A DNA stretch of 64,000 nt from XYD12-FULL-36-8 sp964391015 (GCA_964391015.1 CAYMKU010000003.1:113794-177793), one strand, 5' to 3'; positions 44,063 to 52,547 are shown, counted from the stretch's first letter. Numbers and translations: made by a program. Notes: generated by a model from the letters alone, not told the origin.

Positions 44063-45469
44063 ATGTCTGAAGTTAAAGGTTTCATTAAACAAGTTATCGG
44101 ACCAGTAATAGATATTGAATTTGAAAATGGTCATCTTCCCAAGATCTTAAATGCAGTTAGAATACCTCGTGTTACTACAGAAGGAAAAGAAGAAAATTTG
44201 ATTGCAGAAGTTCAGCAGCATCTTGGTGAAGATCGAGTTCGCGCTGTAGCAATGGATTCAACCGATGGTTTGGTTAGAGGTATGGGTGCATATGATACAC
44301 TCGAACCGATTTCAATGCCTGTTGGTCCGGAAACTTTAGGACGCTTGTTAAATGTAGTTGGACAAGGAATTGATGGTTTAGGCGAAGTTAAAACCAAGAA
44401 GAGATATCCGATTCATCGTCCTTCGCCAAAATTTCAGAACCTTTCAACGAAAACTGAAATGTTTGAAACAGGAATTAAGGTGATTGATTTAATTGAACCA
44501 TATTCTAAGGGTGGGAAAACAGGATTGTTTGGTGGTGCAGGAGTTGGTAAGACTGTTATCATTCAGGAGTTAATTCATAACATTGCCCATGAGCATGGCG
44601 GTTATTCAGTGTTTGCAGGTGTTGGTGAAAGAACTCGTGAAGGGAACGACCTGTGGTTAGAAATGAAAGAATCGGGAGTAATTGATAAAACCGCTTTGGT
44701 TTTTGGACAGATGAACGAACCACCCGGAGCAAGATTGCGTGTTGGTTTAGCAGGTCTTACAGTTGCTGAATATTTCCGTGATGAAGAGGGGAGAGATGTT
44801 CTGTTGTTTATTGATAATATTTTCAGATTCACACAAGCTGGTTCTGAAGTCAGCGCACTTCTTGGCAGAATGCCTTCAGCAGTCGGTTATCAGCCAAACC
44901 TTGCGACCGAGATGGGTGCCTTGCAGGAAAGGATTACTTCAACGGATAAAGGTTCTATTACTTCCGTTCAAGCTATTTATGTTCCTGCGGATGATTTAAC
45001 AGATCCTGCTCCAGCTGCAGCATTTGCTCATCTTGATGCTACAACTGTGTTAAGCCGTCAGATATCAGAGCTTGGAATTTATCCTGCTGTTGATCCGCTT
45101 GATTCAACTTCAAGAATTTTGGAGCCAGGAATCATTGGGCAAGAACACTACAACGTTGCAAAGCAATGCAAAGAAATTTTACAGCATTACAAAGACTTGC
45201 AAGACATCATTAACATCCTCGGAATGGACGAATTGTCTGATGAAGATAAAACGATTGTTAGACGAGCGAGAAGAATTCAGAGATTCTTTAGCCAACCATT
45301 TTTTGTTGCTGAACAGTTTACAGGACATAAAGGCAAATATGTAAAGCTCGAAGACACCATTCGCGGATTTAAAGGAATTATTGATGGTAAATATGACGAT
45401 CTTCCTGAAGCAGCTTTTATGTATGTCGGTACAATTGAAGAAGCAGTTGAAAAAGCTAAAAATATGTGA
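44063..45469 (+). CDS. atpD: F1F0 ATP synthase beta subunit
   Basis: This is the catalytic beta subunit. The ATG at 44063 gives 468 residues and follows AAGGAATAA; an upstream ATG at 44030 would add 11 unrelated residues. The P-loop is GLFGGAGVGKTVIIQELIHN, with GERTREGNDLWLEMKESG, Walker B region DVLLFIDNIFRFTQAGSEVS, and the DELSDEDKTIVRRARRIQRF segment. It makes a two-gene unit with atpC. The alpha, gamma, delta, a, b and c subunits are not in the window, a split arrangement also known in the Chlorobi/Bacteroidetes group. Confidence 0.97.
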   Translation: MSEVKGFIKQVIGPVIDIEFENGHLPKILNAVRIPRVTTEGKEENLIAEVQQHLGEDRVRAVAMDSTDGLVRGMGAYDTLEPISMPVGPETLGRLLNVVGQGIDGLGEVKTKKRYPIHRPSPKFQNLSTKTEMFETGIKVIDLIEPYSKGGKTGLFGGAGVGKTVIIQELIHNIAHEHGGYSVFAGVGERTREGNDLWLEMKESGVIDKTALVFGQMNEPPGARLRVGLAGLTVAEYFRDEEGRDVLLFIDNIFRFTQAGSEVSALLGRMPSAVGYQPNLATEMGALQERITSTDKGSITSVQAIYVPADDLTDPAPAAAFAHLDATTVLSRQISELGIYPAVDPLDSTSRILEPGIIGQEHYNVAKQCKEILQHYKDLQDIINILGMDELSDEDKTIVRRARRIQRFFSQPFFVAEQFTGHKGKYVKLEDTIRGFKGIIDGKYDDLPEAAFMYVGTIEEAVEKAKNM

Positions 45470-45474
45470 TTTAT

Positions 45475-45903
45475 ATGAACGAGCTAGATTTAGAAATTAT
45501 TTCTCCTGAAAAAAAGGTATACTCGGGAAAAGTCAAGTCAGTTACTATTCCTGGTACTAAAGGAAATTTTCAAGTATTATTCAATCATGCGCCATTAATT
45601 TCAACCTTTGAAATTGGGATTATTAAGATCGATTTATCTGACAATTCAACTAAGATTTACACTACTAGTGGCGGTTCTGTGGAAGTGCTTGATAATAATG
45701 TGTTAATTCTTTCCGATACGATTGAGTCATTGGACAATATTGATTTTGAAAGAGCAAACAAATCTAAGAAACGTGCAGAGGAAAGATTGTCAACCAAAAG
45801 CAGTATTGTTGATGTTGATAGGGCAAGGGTGTCTTTGGCAAGGGCATTGAATAGAATTAAGGCTGTGGAAAAATATTCATCAACTAGTATGTTAGAGAAC
45901 TAA
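45475..45903 (+). CDS. atpC: F1F0 ATP synthase epsilon subunit
   Basis: This is the 142-residue epsilon subunit, which couples the central stalk to c-ring rotation and can inhibit hydrolysis. The beta-sandwich begins LDLEIISPEKKVYSGKVKSV and includes GTKGNFQVLFNHAPLISTFEIG. The C-terminal helices are the RAKKRAEERL-like segment RANKSKKRAEERLSTKS. I chose the ATG at 45475. A GTG at 45466 overlapping the atpD stop is a possible start that adds three residues. It ends four bases before the convergent Lon-domain gene. Confidence 0.92.
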   Translation: MNELDLEIISPEKKVYSGKVKSVTIPGTKGNFQVLFNHAPLISTFEIGIIKIDLSDNSTKIYTTSGGSVEVLDNNVLILSDTIESLDNIDFERANKSKKRAEERLSTKSSIVDVDRARVSLARALNRIKAVEKYSSTSMLEN

Positions 45904-45907
45904 TTAG

Positions 45908-46528
45908 TTAGTTTAAATATCCATCTCCTAAAATTATATTTTTCAAACCAACATTTTTCGAAATTTCTTTATCTAATTTTTCAAAGTGGTTGATTAAAAA
46001 GTTTATTCTACGATTTTCATCTTGAAGCGTAAGTAAATCTTGCTGCTGTATTAATGAAAGTCCCGATTTCTCAGCGATCTTAAATGATTTAATTTTTGAA
46101 TCTTGATAGCGATTCCAGAAAGATTCTTCCAATTTGAGTTCATATTTTTCTAATATTTTCTCGAACATTCCTTCCATCTCATCCAAAAGAGAAGGGTTTG
46201 CATCAGGTTGGATATCAAAATAGTCTTCAACTTCAGCGACCAAGTAGCCATCTTGATGAGAGAAAATTTGTTTGATCAAGAAACGATTTTTGGCTTCTAC
46301 AACAATATCCATTTCTCCGTTTTCATAATGCTTTAAAACCTGAGGAATAGTAACGTAGCTTCCAACTTTAGATAGTTCTTTCCCCATAGGAGTAATAATG
46401 CCAAAACCGGATTCAACTTCGAGACATTTCCTTATCATTTTTTTGTATCTCTCTTCAAAAATATGAAGCGGGTATCTCGATAACGGAAAAACAACAAGGT
46501 TTAATGGAAATAAAGAAATAGTTTTCAT
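45908..46528 (-). CDS. LON peptidase substrate-binding domain protein
   Basis: This 206-residue protein has only the N-terminal substrate-binding domain of Lon proteases: SLFPLNLVVFPLSRYPLHIF, EERYKKMIRKCLE and the GSYVTIPQVLKHYENGEMDI segment. There is no ATPase or protease domain, so it probably acts as a binding or adaptor protein, possibly related to CRBN/YvyN-like stand-alone domains. Its function is unknown. It is a single gene, converging with atpC and separated from superoxide dismutase by an inverted-repeat region. Confidence 0.85.
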   Translation of the reverse strand: MKTISLFPLNLVVFPLSRYPLHIFEERYKKMIRKCLEVESGFGIITPMGKELSKVGSYVTIPQVLKHYENGEMDIVVEAKNRFLIKQIFSHQDGYLVAEVEDYFDIQPDANPSLLDEMEGMFEKILEKYELKLEESFWNRYQDSKIKSFKIAEKSGLSLIQQQDLLTLQDENRRINFLINHFEKLDKEISKNVGLKNIILGDGYLN

Positions 46529-46600
46529 TAATACTTAATGCTAAATTTAGTTTTAAGTACATGTAAAATTATAAAAAATGTAGATAAATAAACATAAAAA

Positions 46601-46719
46601 TGGGGCTGTCTCAACGCTGTCATCCCTAATTTGTTTCGGAATCTGAAACTGTATATTCACTCTGTGAATAGATCCTGAAACGAATTCAGCATGACAATTT
46701 TAAGCTCTGAGACAGGCCA
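46601..46719. repeat. dispersed imperfect palindrome, copy 3, inside an outer inverted repeat
   Basis: The inner element (46619-46695) runs from GTCATCCCTAATTTGTTTC to GAAACGAATTCAGCATGAC. An outer inverted repeat encloses it: TGGGGCTGTCTCA at 46601-46613 and TGAGACAGGCCA at 46708-46719. It fills the gap between the superoxide dismutase stop and the Lon-domain start, so transcripts leaving the dismutase gene could fold it into a long hairpin. Confidence 0.75.
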
Positions 46720-46736
46720 TAAAAGAGTTGACTTAA

Positions 46737-47456
46737 TTATTTCTTAGCTGCTTGAAAGTTGGCTGATGCTTGCTCCCAATTTACCACATTCCACCAATTC
46801 TCAGTATATTCATTTCTACGGTTTTGATACTTTAAATAGTAAGCATGTTCCCAAACATCCAAACCTAAAACGGGTGTACCTTTGACATCAGCAATATCCA
46901 TCAAAGGATTATCTTGATTAGGTGTTGAGGAAATAACTAATTTACCGTTTGAATAAACAAGCCATGCCCATCCTGATCCAAATCTTCCTAAAGCTGCTTC
47001 GTTGAATTTCTTCTTTAATTCGTCAAGTGAACCAAAAGTCGAATTGATTGTTGAAGTTAATTCGCCTGAAGGATTTCCACTACCTTTTTTCATTAACTTC
47101 CAGAAGAAACTGTGATTCCAATGTCCGCCTCCATTATTTCTAACAGGCATTGGATATTTTGAAATACTGGAAATTAGTTCTTCAAGGGATTTATTGGCTA
47201 GTTCGGTTCCTTCAACTGCTTTATTCAGATTTGTGACATATGCATTGTGATGTTTAGTATGGTGGATTTCCATTGTTATCTTGTCAATGTATGGTTCTAA
47301 TGCATCATAAGCATAAGGTAATGGCGGCAATTCAAATTTTGCCATGAAATTATTCCTTTCGTTAGTTATAAATTTATTAATTGGTTTTGAAAAACTGTTA
47401 ACACTTGTAATCAACGGAATGGATAAAGCTGAAAGTATAAATTTTCTTCTTTGCAT
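46737..47456 (-). CDS. sodB: Fe/Mn superoxide dismutase with possible Tat-like extension (two candidate starts)
   Basis: This is a superoxide dismutase of the Fe/Mn family. Numbered from the internal ATG at 47345, the 202-residue core has metal ligands H28 (EIHHTKHHNAYV), H78 (GGHWNHSFFW), and D163 and H167 (DVWEHAYY). In the long form from 47456, a 37-residue extension begins MQRRKFILSALSIPLITS, with a twin-arginine-like RRKFI plus hydrophobic core. The internal ATG has AAAGGA eight bases upstream, while the outer ATG has only a weak site. The sequence thus supports a cytoplasmic form and possibly an exported form. Iron versus manganese preference is not resolved. It is last in a cluster with Fe-S assembly genes. 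Confidence 0.93.
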   Translation of the reverse strand: MQRRKFILSALSIPLITSVNSFSKPINKFITNERNNFMAKFELPPLPYAYDALEPYIDKITMEIHHTKHHNAYVTNLNKAVEGTELANKSLEELISSISKYPMPVRNNGGGHWNHSFFWKLMKKGSGNPSGELTSTINSTFGSLDELKKKFNEAALGRFGSGWAWLVYSNGKLVISSTPNQDNPLMDIADVKGTPVLGLDVWEHAYYLKYQNRRNEYTENWWNVVNWEQASANFQAAKK

Positions 47457-47476
47457 CTTATGAAATAAGATTCAAC

Positions 47477-47830
47477 TCAGGCACTGAAGGATTCACCACA
47501 ACCGCAAGTTTTAGTAGCATTTGGATTGTTAAACACAAAACCTTTACCGTTCAAACCGTCAGAAAAATCTAATATTGTTCCCATCAAGTAGAACAAACTC
47601 TTTCCATCTACGTAAAGTTTTATATTTTCTTGATTGATAATTGTATCGCCCTCTCTTGATTCCGCATCAAAGCCAAGAGTATAAGTTAAACCCGAGCATC
47701 CGCCGCCTTTTACTCCGACACGCAGACCATATTCTTCAGGAACTTTGTTTTCAACCATTATTCTTCGGATTTCTTTAGCTGCTTTATCTGAGACCTTTAT
47801 TTCTATTTCGTTTAATGTTTCATTCATCAT
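47477..47830 (-). CDS. A-type iron-sulfur carrier (IscA/ErpA/HesB family)
   Basis: This 117-residue protein delivers or stores Fe-S clusters. It has GLRVGVKGGGCSGLTYTLGF with the first cysteine and the C-terminal NATKTCGCGESF with the CxC pair. The cluster-binding cysteines are therefore all present. GAGGTGA precedes ATGATG, and either of these two methionines could start the chain. It lies between a small unknown gene and superoxide dismutase, downstream of cysteine desulfurase on the same strand. IscA, ErpA and SufA cannot be told apart here. Confidence 0.92.
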   Translation of the reverse strand: MMNETLNEIEIKVSDKAAKEIRRIMVENKVPEEYGLRVGVKGGGCSGLTYTLGFDAESREGDTIINQENIKLYVDGKSLFYLMGTILDFSDGLNGKGFVFNNPNATKTCGCGESFSA

Positions 47831-47852
47831 TCACCTCATTAATTCTCAAACT

Positions 47853-48161
47853 CTATTTGAAAGGATCACCAGGAACTTGAGTTGAAAATTCGGGATAATT
47901 GACTTTCCATCCAATACCATTTGTTCGCACAAATAATCCTTGTGATTCAAAATACACAGCCAATTCCTTAGCGAGCATTTCAGATTCCTGATAGTTTAAG
48001 AATACACCTTTCTTTTCAAAATATTTTTTAATTCCGTAGTGGAAGTCCCGAAAGAAAAAGTTTGAGTTGTGGAATAATGGGAATTTTGCTTTTAAGAAGT
48101 TTAGAAAGATTGTTTGATCGTTTTTGAGTTGATCGAAATATTTTGAGATTGATTTGTCCAT
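47853..48161 (-). CDS. small unknown protein in the iron-sulfur cluster region
   Basis: I do not recognise this 102-residue soluble protein. It is aromatic-rich with alternating helical stretches (ISKYFDQLKNDQTIFLNFLK, YGIKKYFEKKGVFLNYQESE) and a C-terminal LFVRTNGIGWKVNYPEFSTQ segment. There is no signal peptide, membrane segment or cysteine cluster. It lies between iscS and the A-type carrier in the same orientation, 22 bp from the latter, which suggests co-expression with Fe-S assembly, but the sequence gives no function. Confidence 0.65.
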   Translation of the reverse strand: MDKSISKYFDQLKNDQTIFLNFLKAKFPLFHNSNFFFRDFHYGIKKYFEKKGVFLNYQESEMLAKELAVYFESQGLFVRTNGIGWKVNYPEFSTQVPGDPFK

Positions 48162-48210
48162 ATATTATTGCAATAAATTTATTAAAAATATTTAGTAGCT
48201 CTGTCAAATT

Positions 48211-48272
48211 GGTCGTGCTGAACTCGTTTCAGCATCTAAGCATTTAGATCCCGAAATAAATTCGGGATGACC
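48211..48272. repeat. dispersed imperfect palindrome, copy 4 (short form)
   Basis: The left end GGTCGTGCTGAACTCGTTTC and right end GAAATAAATTCGGGATGACC are inverted repeats around AGCATCTAAGCATTTAGATC. It lies just downstream of the iscS stop and before the small unknown gene. Confidence 0.77.
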
Positions 48273-48275
48273 TAC

Positions 48276-49454
48276 TCAATGCTTTGCGTAAGTCGGTGAA
48301 ACTGCTCGAAGCTTTTCGACTGTCTCAACAACTCTTTTAATAGTATAATCTATTTCTTCGTCGGTATTAAATCTTCCTAAACCAAAACGGATTGAACCAA
48401 CTGCTGATTCTTTCGATAGCCCAATTGCTGTTAAAACGTGACTTGGTTTGAGCGATTCAGATGTACATGCTGCTCCGGCAGAAACTGCAATATCTTTCAT
48501 CTCTAATATAAAACTTTCTGATTTTATTCCATCAACGCTGATGTTTAAGTTATTAGGGAGACGATCATTTAAAGAACCATTTAATTTAACTCCGTTTAAT
48601 GAAGAAACAATTCCTTTGTACAACTTGTTCCTTAATCTCTCAATATTTTTTGATTCAGCTTGCATGACTTGATAACAAATTTCTGCAGCTTTACCAAAAC
48701 CAACTATTCCGGGAACGTTCAACGTTCCTGATCTCATTCCATTCTCATGTCCGCCGCCAAGCATTTGAGGAATAATCTTAATCTGTTTAGGTTTCTTTTT
48801 GATGAACAGAGCACCAATTCCTTTTGGTCCATAAATTTTATGTGCTGTGAGTGAAACAAGGTCAACATTATTTTCTTTTACATCGAATGGAATTTTGCCA
48901 ATTGCTTGAGCTGCATCTGTGTGAAAAAGGATGTCTTGCTCAGAACAAATTCTACCGATTTCCTTCACATTCTGTATTGTTCCAATCTCATTGTTTGCCG
49001 TCATTATCGAGACTAAAATTGTATCTGATCGAATGCTTTTTTCTAACTTTTTTGTTGATATAATTCCATTCTCATCAACTGGTAGATAGGTTATTTCGAA
49101 CCCAACTTTAGCGAGATAGGAGAGTGTATCCAATACAGCGGAATGTTCTATGGCAGTTGAAATAATATGCTTGCCTTTTGAATAATTAGCTTCAGCAATT
49201 CCCTTAAGAGCTAAGTTGATTGACTCTGTTGCTCCGCTTGTAAAAACAATTTCGTTTGGTTCAGCGTTCATCAGCTTTGCGATTTGTTTCCTTGTCAAGT
49301 CAACAGCACTTTTTGCTTCCCAACCGAATGAATGATTTTTACTTGCAGCATTTCCAAACTTTTCTAGAAAATATGGTTTCATTGCCTCAAAAACTTGAGG
49401 ATCAATCGGGGTTGTTGCGTGGTTGTCTAAGTAAATTGGGAGTTTTCTATACAT
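48276..49454 (-). CDS. iscS: cysteine desulfurase
   Basis: This PLP enzyme releases sulfur from cysteine for Fe-S cluster assembly. Starting at the ATG at 49454, the 392-residue chain begins YRKLPIYLDNHATTPIDPQV. The PLP lysine is in SLTAHKIYGPKGIGALF and the persulfide cysteine in SAGAACTSESLKPSHVL, a long active-site loop typical of IscS/NifS group I. ATESINLALKGIAEA and DAAQAIGKIPFDV are further family segments. It is first of a minus-strand run with a small unknown, an A-type carrier and superoxide dismutase. No iscU scaffold is nearby. Confidence 0.94.
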   Translation of the reverse strand: MYRKLPIYLDNHATTPIDPQVFEAMKPYFLEKFGNAASKNHSFGWEAKSAVDLTRKQIAKLMNAEPNEIVFTSGATESINLALKGIAEANYSKGKHIISTAIEHSAVLDTLSYLAKVGFEITYLPVDENGIISTKKLEKSIRSDTILVSIMTANNEIGTIQNVKEIGRICSEQDILFHTDAAQAIGKIPFDVKENNVDLVSLTAHKIYGPKGIGALFIKKKPKQIKIIPQMLGGGHENGMRSGTLNVPGIVGFGKAAEICYQVMQAESKNIERLRNKLYKGIVSSLNGVKLNGSLNDRLPNNLNISVDGIKSESFILEMKDIAVSAGAACTSESLKPSHVLTAIGLSKESAVGSIRFGLGRFNTDEEIDYTIKRVVETVEKLRAVSPTYAKH

Positions 49455-49505
49455 AAAATGCAAAAATTATTGTGTAATTGAACTTTTAATATTTGATTTT
49501 TGATC

Positions 49506-50231
49506 TTAGAAATTTTTCGATTTTGAATTACTAGATGCTAAAGAGTGATTAATATTCAATTTTACCTGTTTGTGAAAACTCTTCCAGGTATTGTACACCC
49601 TGATAGTTGCCTTACAAATTTTTGGAGCTGATTGAGTCACTTCAAGTTTTTCTTTGAGTAAATACATTGTTTCGGCCAAGTTTTGAGAAAATGGATATTT
49701 ATTGAAGGTCGGAATTTTATTAGGATCGATAAAACCGCGAGCTAGGGTTTTTGAAACCCTGATTGAATTTTCAGACCAATAATATTTTTCCATCTGATTA
49801 CGAGGTGAAACTGAATTAGATTCATAATCTCTCTTCCAACTTTCAAACTCCTCTTGGCACTTCGTAAAAAGATTTGATGAAATCACTGTAATATCCAAAT
49901 CTGAATTTGAGGTGAATGATTTACCGAATTCTGGAGATGGTGCTAAAGAGAAACCAGTACGTGCGCTTCCTACTATTCTAATTTCCATGGGATTTATCTG
50001 AAGTCGAGATGAAAGCCAGGTTCTAATTTGCTCATATATCATTGGAATTTTTGAAAAGACGTAAGGCGTACCATCCATTATCCAATGGCGTAAAAACCCA
50101 TCTAATTCTGATTTTTCAGGCAAATCTATTACTTTAAGAAAATCAGAGGGAGGTAGAAACTCTGCTTTTAGGTCTTGGGCTAGATTTGAGAGTGTAAATG
50201 GGATCATAGTTGTTAATACCTTCGTATACAT
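49506..50231 (-). CDS. nucleotidyltransferase-fold protein overlapping a GT51 gene
   Basis: This 241-residue protein has the nucleotidyltransferase pattern: G88-S89 in RIVGSARTGFSLAPS and D111-x-D113 in NSDLDITVIS, which are the G[S] loop and metal-binding acidic pair of the pol-beta fold. It is otherwise unlike known tRNA or antibiotic nucleotidyltransferases, and it could make a nucleotide signal or modify a protein or RNA. The first 88 bp overlap the end of the GT51 gene in another frame. An internal ATG at 50207, with AAGG about 11 bases upstream, is an alternative start that still overlaps by 65 bp. Such overlap suggests translational coupling and a shared task. The fold is quite likely; the activity is unknown. 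Confidence 0.7.
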   Translation of the reverse strand: MYTKVLTTMIPFTLSNLAQDLKAEFLPPSDFLKVIDLPEKSELDGFLRHWIMDGTPYVFSKIPMIYEQIRTWLSSRLQINPMEIRIVGSARTGFSLAPSPEFGKSFTSNSDLDITVISSNLFTKCQEEFESWKRDYESNSVSPRNQMEKYYWSENSIRVSKTLARGFIDPNKIPTFNKYPFSQNLAETMYLLKEKLEVTQSAPKICKATIRVYNTWKSFHKQVKLNINHSLASSNSKSKNF

Positions 50232-50859
50232 TTGTCAATGAGTGCTTTTTATATAAATTTATTAAATGTGAAGACCGATGTGAAATTTGAAGTACTCTAC
50301 TCGGAGGGGCATTTTGGGGTTCGGGGTACTTTAATCGAGCAACTAGCGATGCGGCTTGCTGTAAATTTAGTTCTTTTCCTTTTAATCGTAACCTAATACA
50401 AGCTTGATGATAACCATTCATTTTCCAACCATAGTATGCAATAAAAAGATAAAGTCCAGGCAAAATCTTTTTGTTTGTACAGTTACTTAATAAAGTTGCT
50501 AGTAAAATTTCCTTAATCTTTCTTCTAAGCGTTTTCTGATAATTTCCAGTTACTACTCTGACAATTTGTTGCTCAATAGTACTAGCCCCTTCACGTTTTT
50601 TTAACACCTTAGTTTTCCAAATAGCACGCGCAATCGCAATTGGATCAAAACCGCCATGTGAAAAAAATCGATGGTCCTCTCCCGAAATAAGAAGTTTTTG
50701 CATTATTATTGGTATATCATTTTTTTTACAACAATAATTAGTTACAAGTTTTTGTAAATCTTTTGATAAGCGCGTCCATTCTTTTTTAAGCATAAATTTG
50801 GCTACAATCCTAACTGGTAATGATAATAATTTCATTATATGTATTCTTTTATAAGACAA
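50143..50859 (-). CDS. stand-alone GT51 peptidoglycan-glycosyltransferase-like protein
   Basis: The 238-residue protein carries the motifs of the glycosyltransferase 51 domain of class A penicillin-binding proteins: SGEDHRFFSHGGFDP with catalytic E61, GASTIEQQIVR (91-101), RRKIKEILLA with E117, and YYGWKMNGYHQA plus LNLQQAASLVARLKYPEPQN for motifs 4 and 5. There is no transpeptidase domain and no strong N-terminal membrane anchor, only MKLLSLPVRIVAKFMLKK, which is short and amphipathic. Monofunctional transglycosylases usually have an anchor. Starts at 50859 or 50835 are both possible. The stop lies inside the nucleotidyltransferase gene. Whether it polymerises lipid II or acts on another carrier cannot be told. 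Confidence 0.78.
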   Translation of the reverse strand: MSYKRIHIMKLLSLPVRIVAKFMLKKEWTRLSKDLQKLVTNYCCKKNDIPIIMQKLLISGEDHRFFSHGGFDPIAIARAIWKTKVLKKREGASTIEQQIVRVVTGNYQKTLRRKIKEILLATLLSNCTNKKILPGLYLFIAYYGWKMNGYHQACIRLRLKGKELNLQQAASLVARLKYPEPQNAPPSRVLQISHRSSHLINLYKKHSLTNVYEGINNYDPIYTLKSSPRPKSRVSTSL

Positions 50860-51029
50860 GTTATCTAACCTATGTCTATAGTTGATTTAAATTTCTTTTG
50901 TGAAATTAAATCAAATTTAATCAATTAAAAATAAATCCTTTGAGAACTAAAATGATTATTATAAAATTGAGTGAGTTTTCAATAATGGAAAACAGAAGGA
51001 TTAGTATTATCTTATTTTAATGTTGGATT

Positions 51030-52547
51030 TTAAAATCCTAACAATGCAATCGAATTCTTTGCGAGGTTTACAATTGGAGTGAAGTACAACCCAAAAACAA
51101 AAACCGGAATAAGCAACGCCATCAGTACAACTGTATCAGCTACGCTAATTGAGATCTTTGTTTCTTCAGTTTTTGGTTTTGCGAGGAACATGTGTTTTAA
51201 CACTCTAACGTAGTAGTAAAGTGAAACGACTGTGTTAAGTAGCGCTATGATTGCTACAGTAATCATCTTTGCATCTACAAGAGCAATGAAGAGATACAAC
51301 TTACCAATGAAACCAGCAGTAGGAGGTAAGCCGGTGAGTGAAACCAAAAATACTGCAAGTGAAACTGCAAGCAGAGGAGTTTTGTAACCTATTCCATCGT
51401 ATTCATCAATTTCTTCGCTTCCGATTTTGTTAGCAATCAGCATAACTACAAAGAATGCGCCTAAGTTCATGAACAGATAGACTAAGAAGTAAATTAAAAT
51501 TGCCATTACTCCTTGATCGGAGAAAACTGCAAGGCCTAAAATCATGTAGCCCGCATGAGCAATGCTTGAGTAAGCCAGCATTCGTTTCAAATTATCCTGC
51601 CAAAGTGCCGAAAAGTTTCCAAGCGTCATTGTTAAAATTGAAATCATGACAAGGAAGCTTTTCCAATCAATTACTCCGAGTAACTGCCAGTAGCCATCAG
51701 AGCCAATGCTTTGGATGAATGTTATCTTGATAAATCTGATCAACAAGGCAAATCCGGCTGCTTTACTTGCAATTGATAAATATGCAGTAATTGCAATTGG
51801 TGCACCTTCATAAACATCGGGAGTCCAAAAATGGAAGGGTGCAGCAGAAATTTTGAATCCGAATCCGGTGAAAATCAAGATGCAGGAAATTATCAATGCC
51901 AATGGCTGGAAAGCCCCGTTCTGCAAAATTGTGTTGATTGCATAAAGATTTGTTGTTCCCATTATGCCGTAAAGAATAGAAATGCCAAACAGCATAATTC
52001 CGGAAGCAACACTGCCGTAAATAATATATTTAAGCGATGCTTCGCTGTTTCTGAGCGAATGTTTTGTGAATCCGGCAAGAACATAAGAGGATAAAGAAAC
52101 AAGCTCGATGGAGATATAAATAAGAATTAAGTCAGCAGAACTGACCATCAACATCATGCCGAGGATCATTCCGAAAATCAGCGAGTAGTATTCTCCATGA
52201 CGATCAAAAACCTTCTTAATTTCATCAGATGAAATTGAGAACAGCACAACAAAGAAAGATGAAAGTAGAATGATCAGCTTGAAGTAATTTCCGAAGGAAT
52301 CTATTGCAATTATTCCGAAGTTTCCAATGTTATTCTGAGGCGAAGCAAATGTAGATAAACCGAAATGCTGAATGACGTAGTATGCCGAAATAACAAGTCC
52401 AGCCAACGAAATGTAAGGAAGTACCTTTTTATCTCTCTTGCCAAGGATTAAATCGACGACTACTAGAATAACAAGGAATAATGAAATGGTTATTTCTGGT
52501 TTAAGAAAACCTAAGCTGTCAAAGATATATTTTAAAGGTGCTTCCAC
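51030..52547 (-). CDS. nuoN: NADH-quinone oxidoreductase subunit N
   Basis: This is a proton-pumping antiporter-like membrane subunit of complex I. The 505-residue chain has about 14 hydrophobic helices. Key charged positions are recognisable: IYISIELVSLSSYVLAGF with the helix-5 glutamate, GFGFKISAAPFHFWTPDVYEGAP with the helix-7 lysine, and WQDNLKRMLAYSSIAHAGYM. It is last in the nuo cluster and is separated from nuoM by a REP-associated transposase and its palindromes, unlike the uninterrupted A-to-M order. Translation can still reach it if the transcript continues. Confidence 0.95.
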   Translation of the reverse strand: MEAPLKYIFDSLGFLKPEITISLFLVILVVVDLILGKRDKKVLPYISLAGLVISAYYVIQHFGLSTFASPQNNIGNFGIIAIDSFGNYFKLIILLSSFFVVLFSISSDEIKKVFDRHGEYYSLIFGMILGMMLMVSSADLILIYISIELVSLSSYVLAGFTKHSLRNSEASLKYIIYGSVASGIMLFGISILYGIMGTTNLYAINTILQNGAFQPLALIISCILIFTGFGFKISAAPFHFWTPDVYEGAPIAITAYLSIASKAAGFALLIRFIKITFIQSIGSDGYWQLLGVIDWKSFLVMISILTMTLGNFSALWQDNLKRMLAYSSIAHAGYMILGLAVFSDQGVMAILIYFLVYLFMNLGAFFVVMLIANKIGSEEIDEYDGIGYKTPLLAVSLAVFLVSLTGLPPTAGFIGKLYLFIALVDAKMITVAIIALLNTVVSLYYYVRVLKHMFLAKPKTEETKISISVADTVVLMALLIPVFVFGLYFTPIVNLAKNSIALLGF

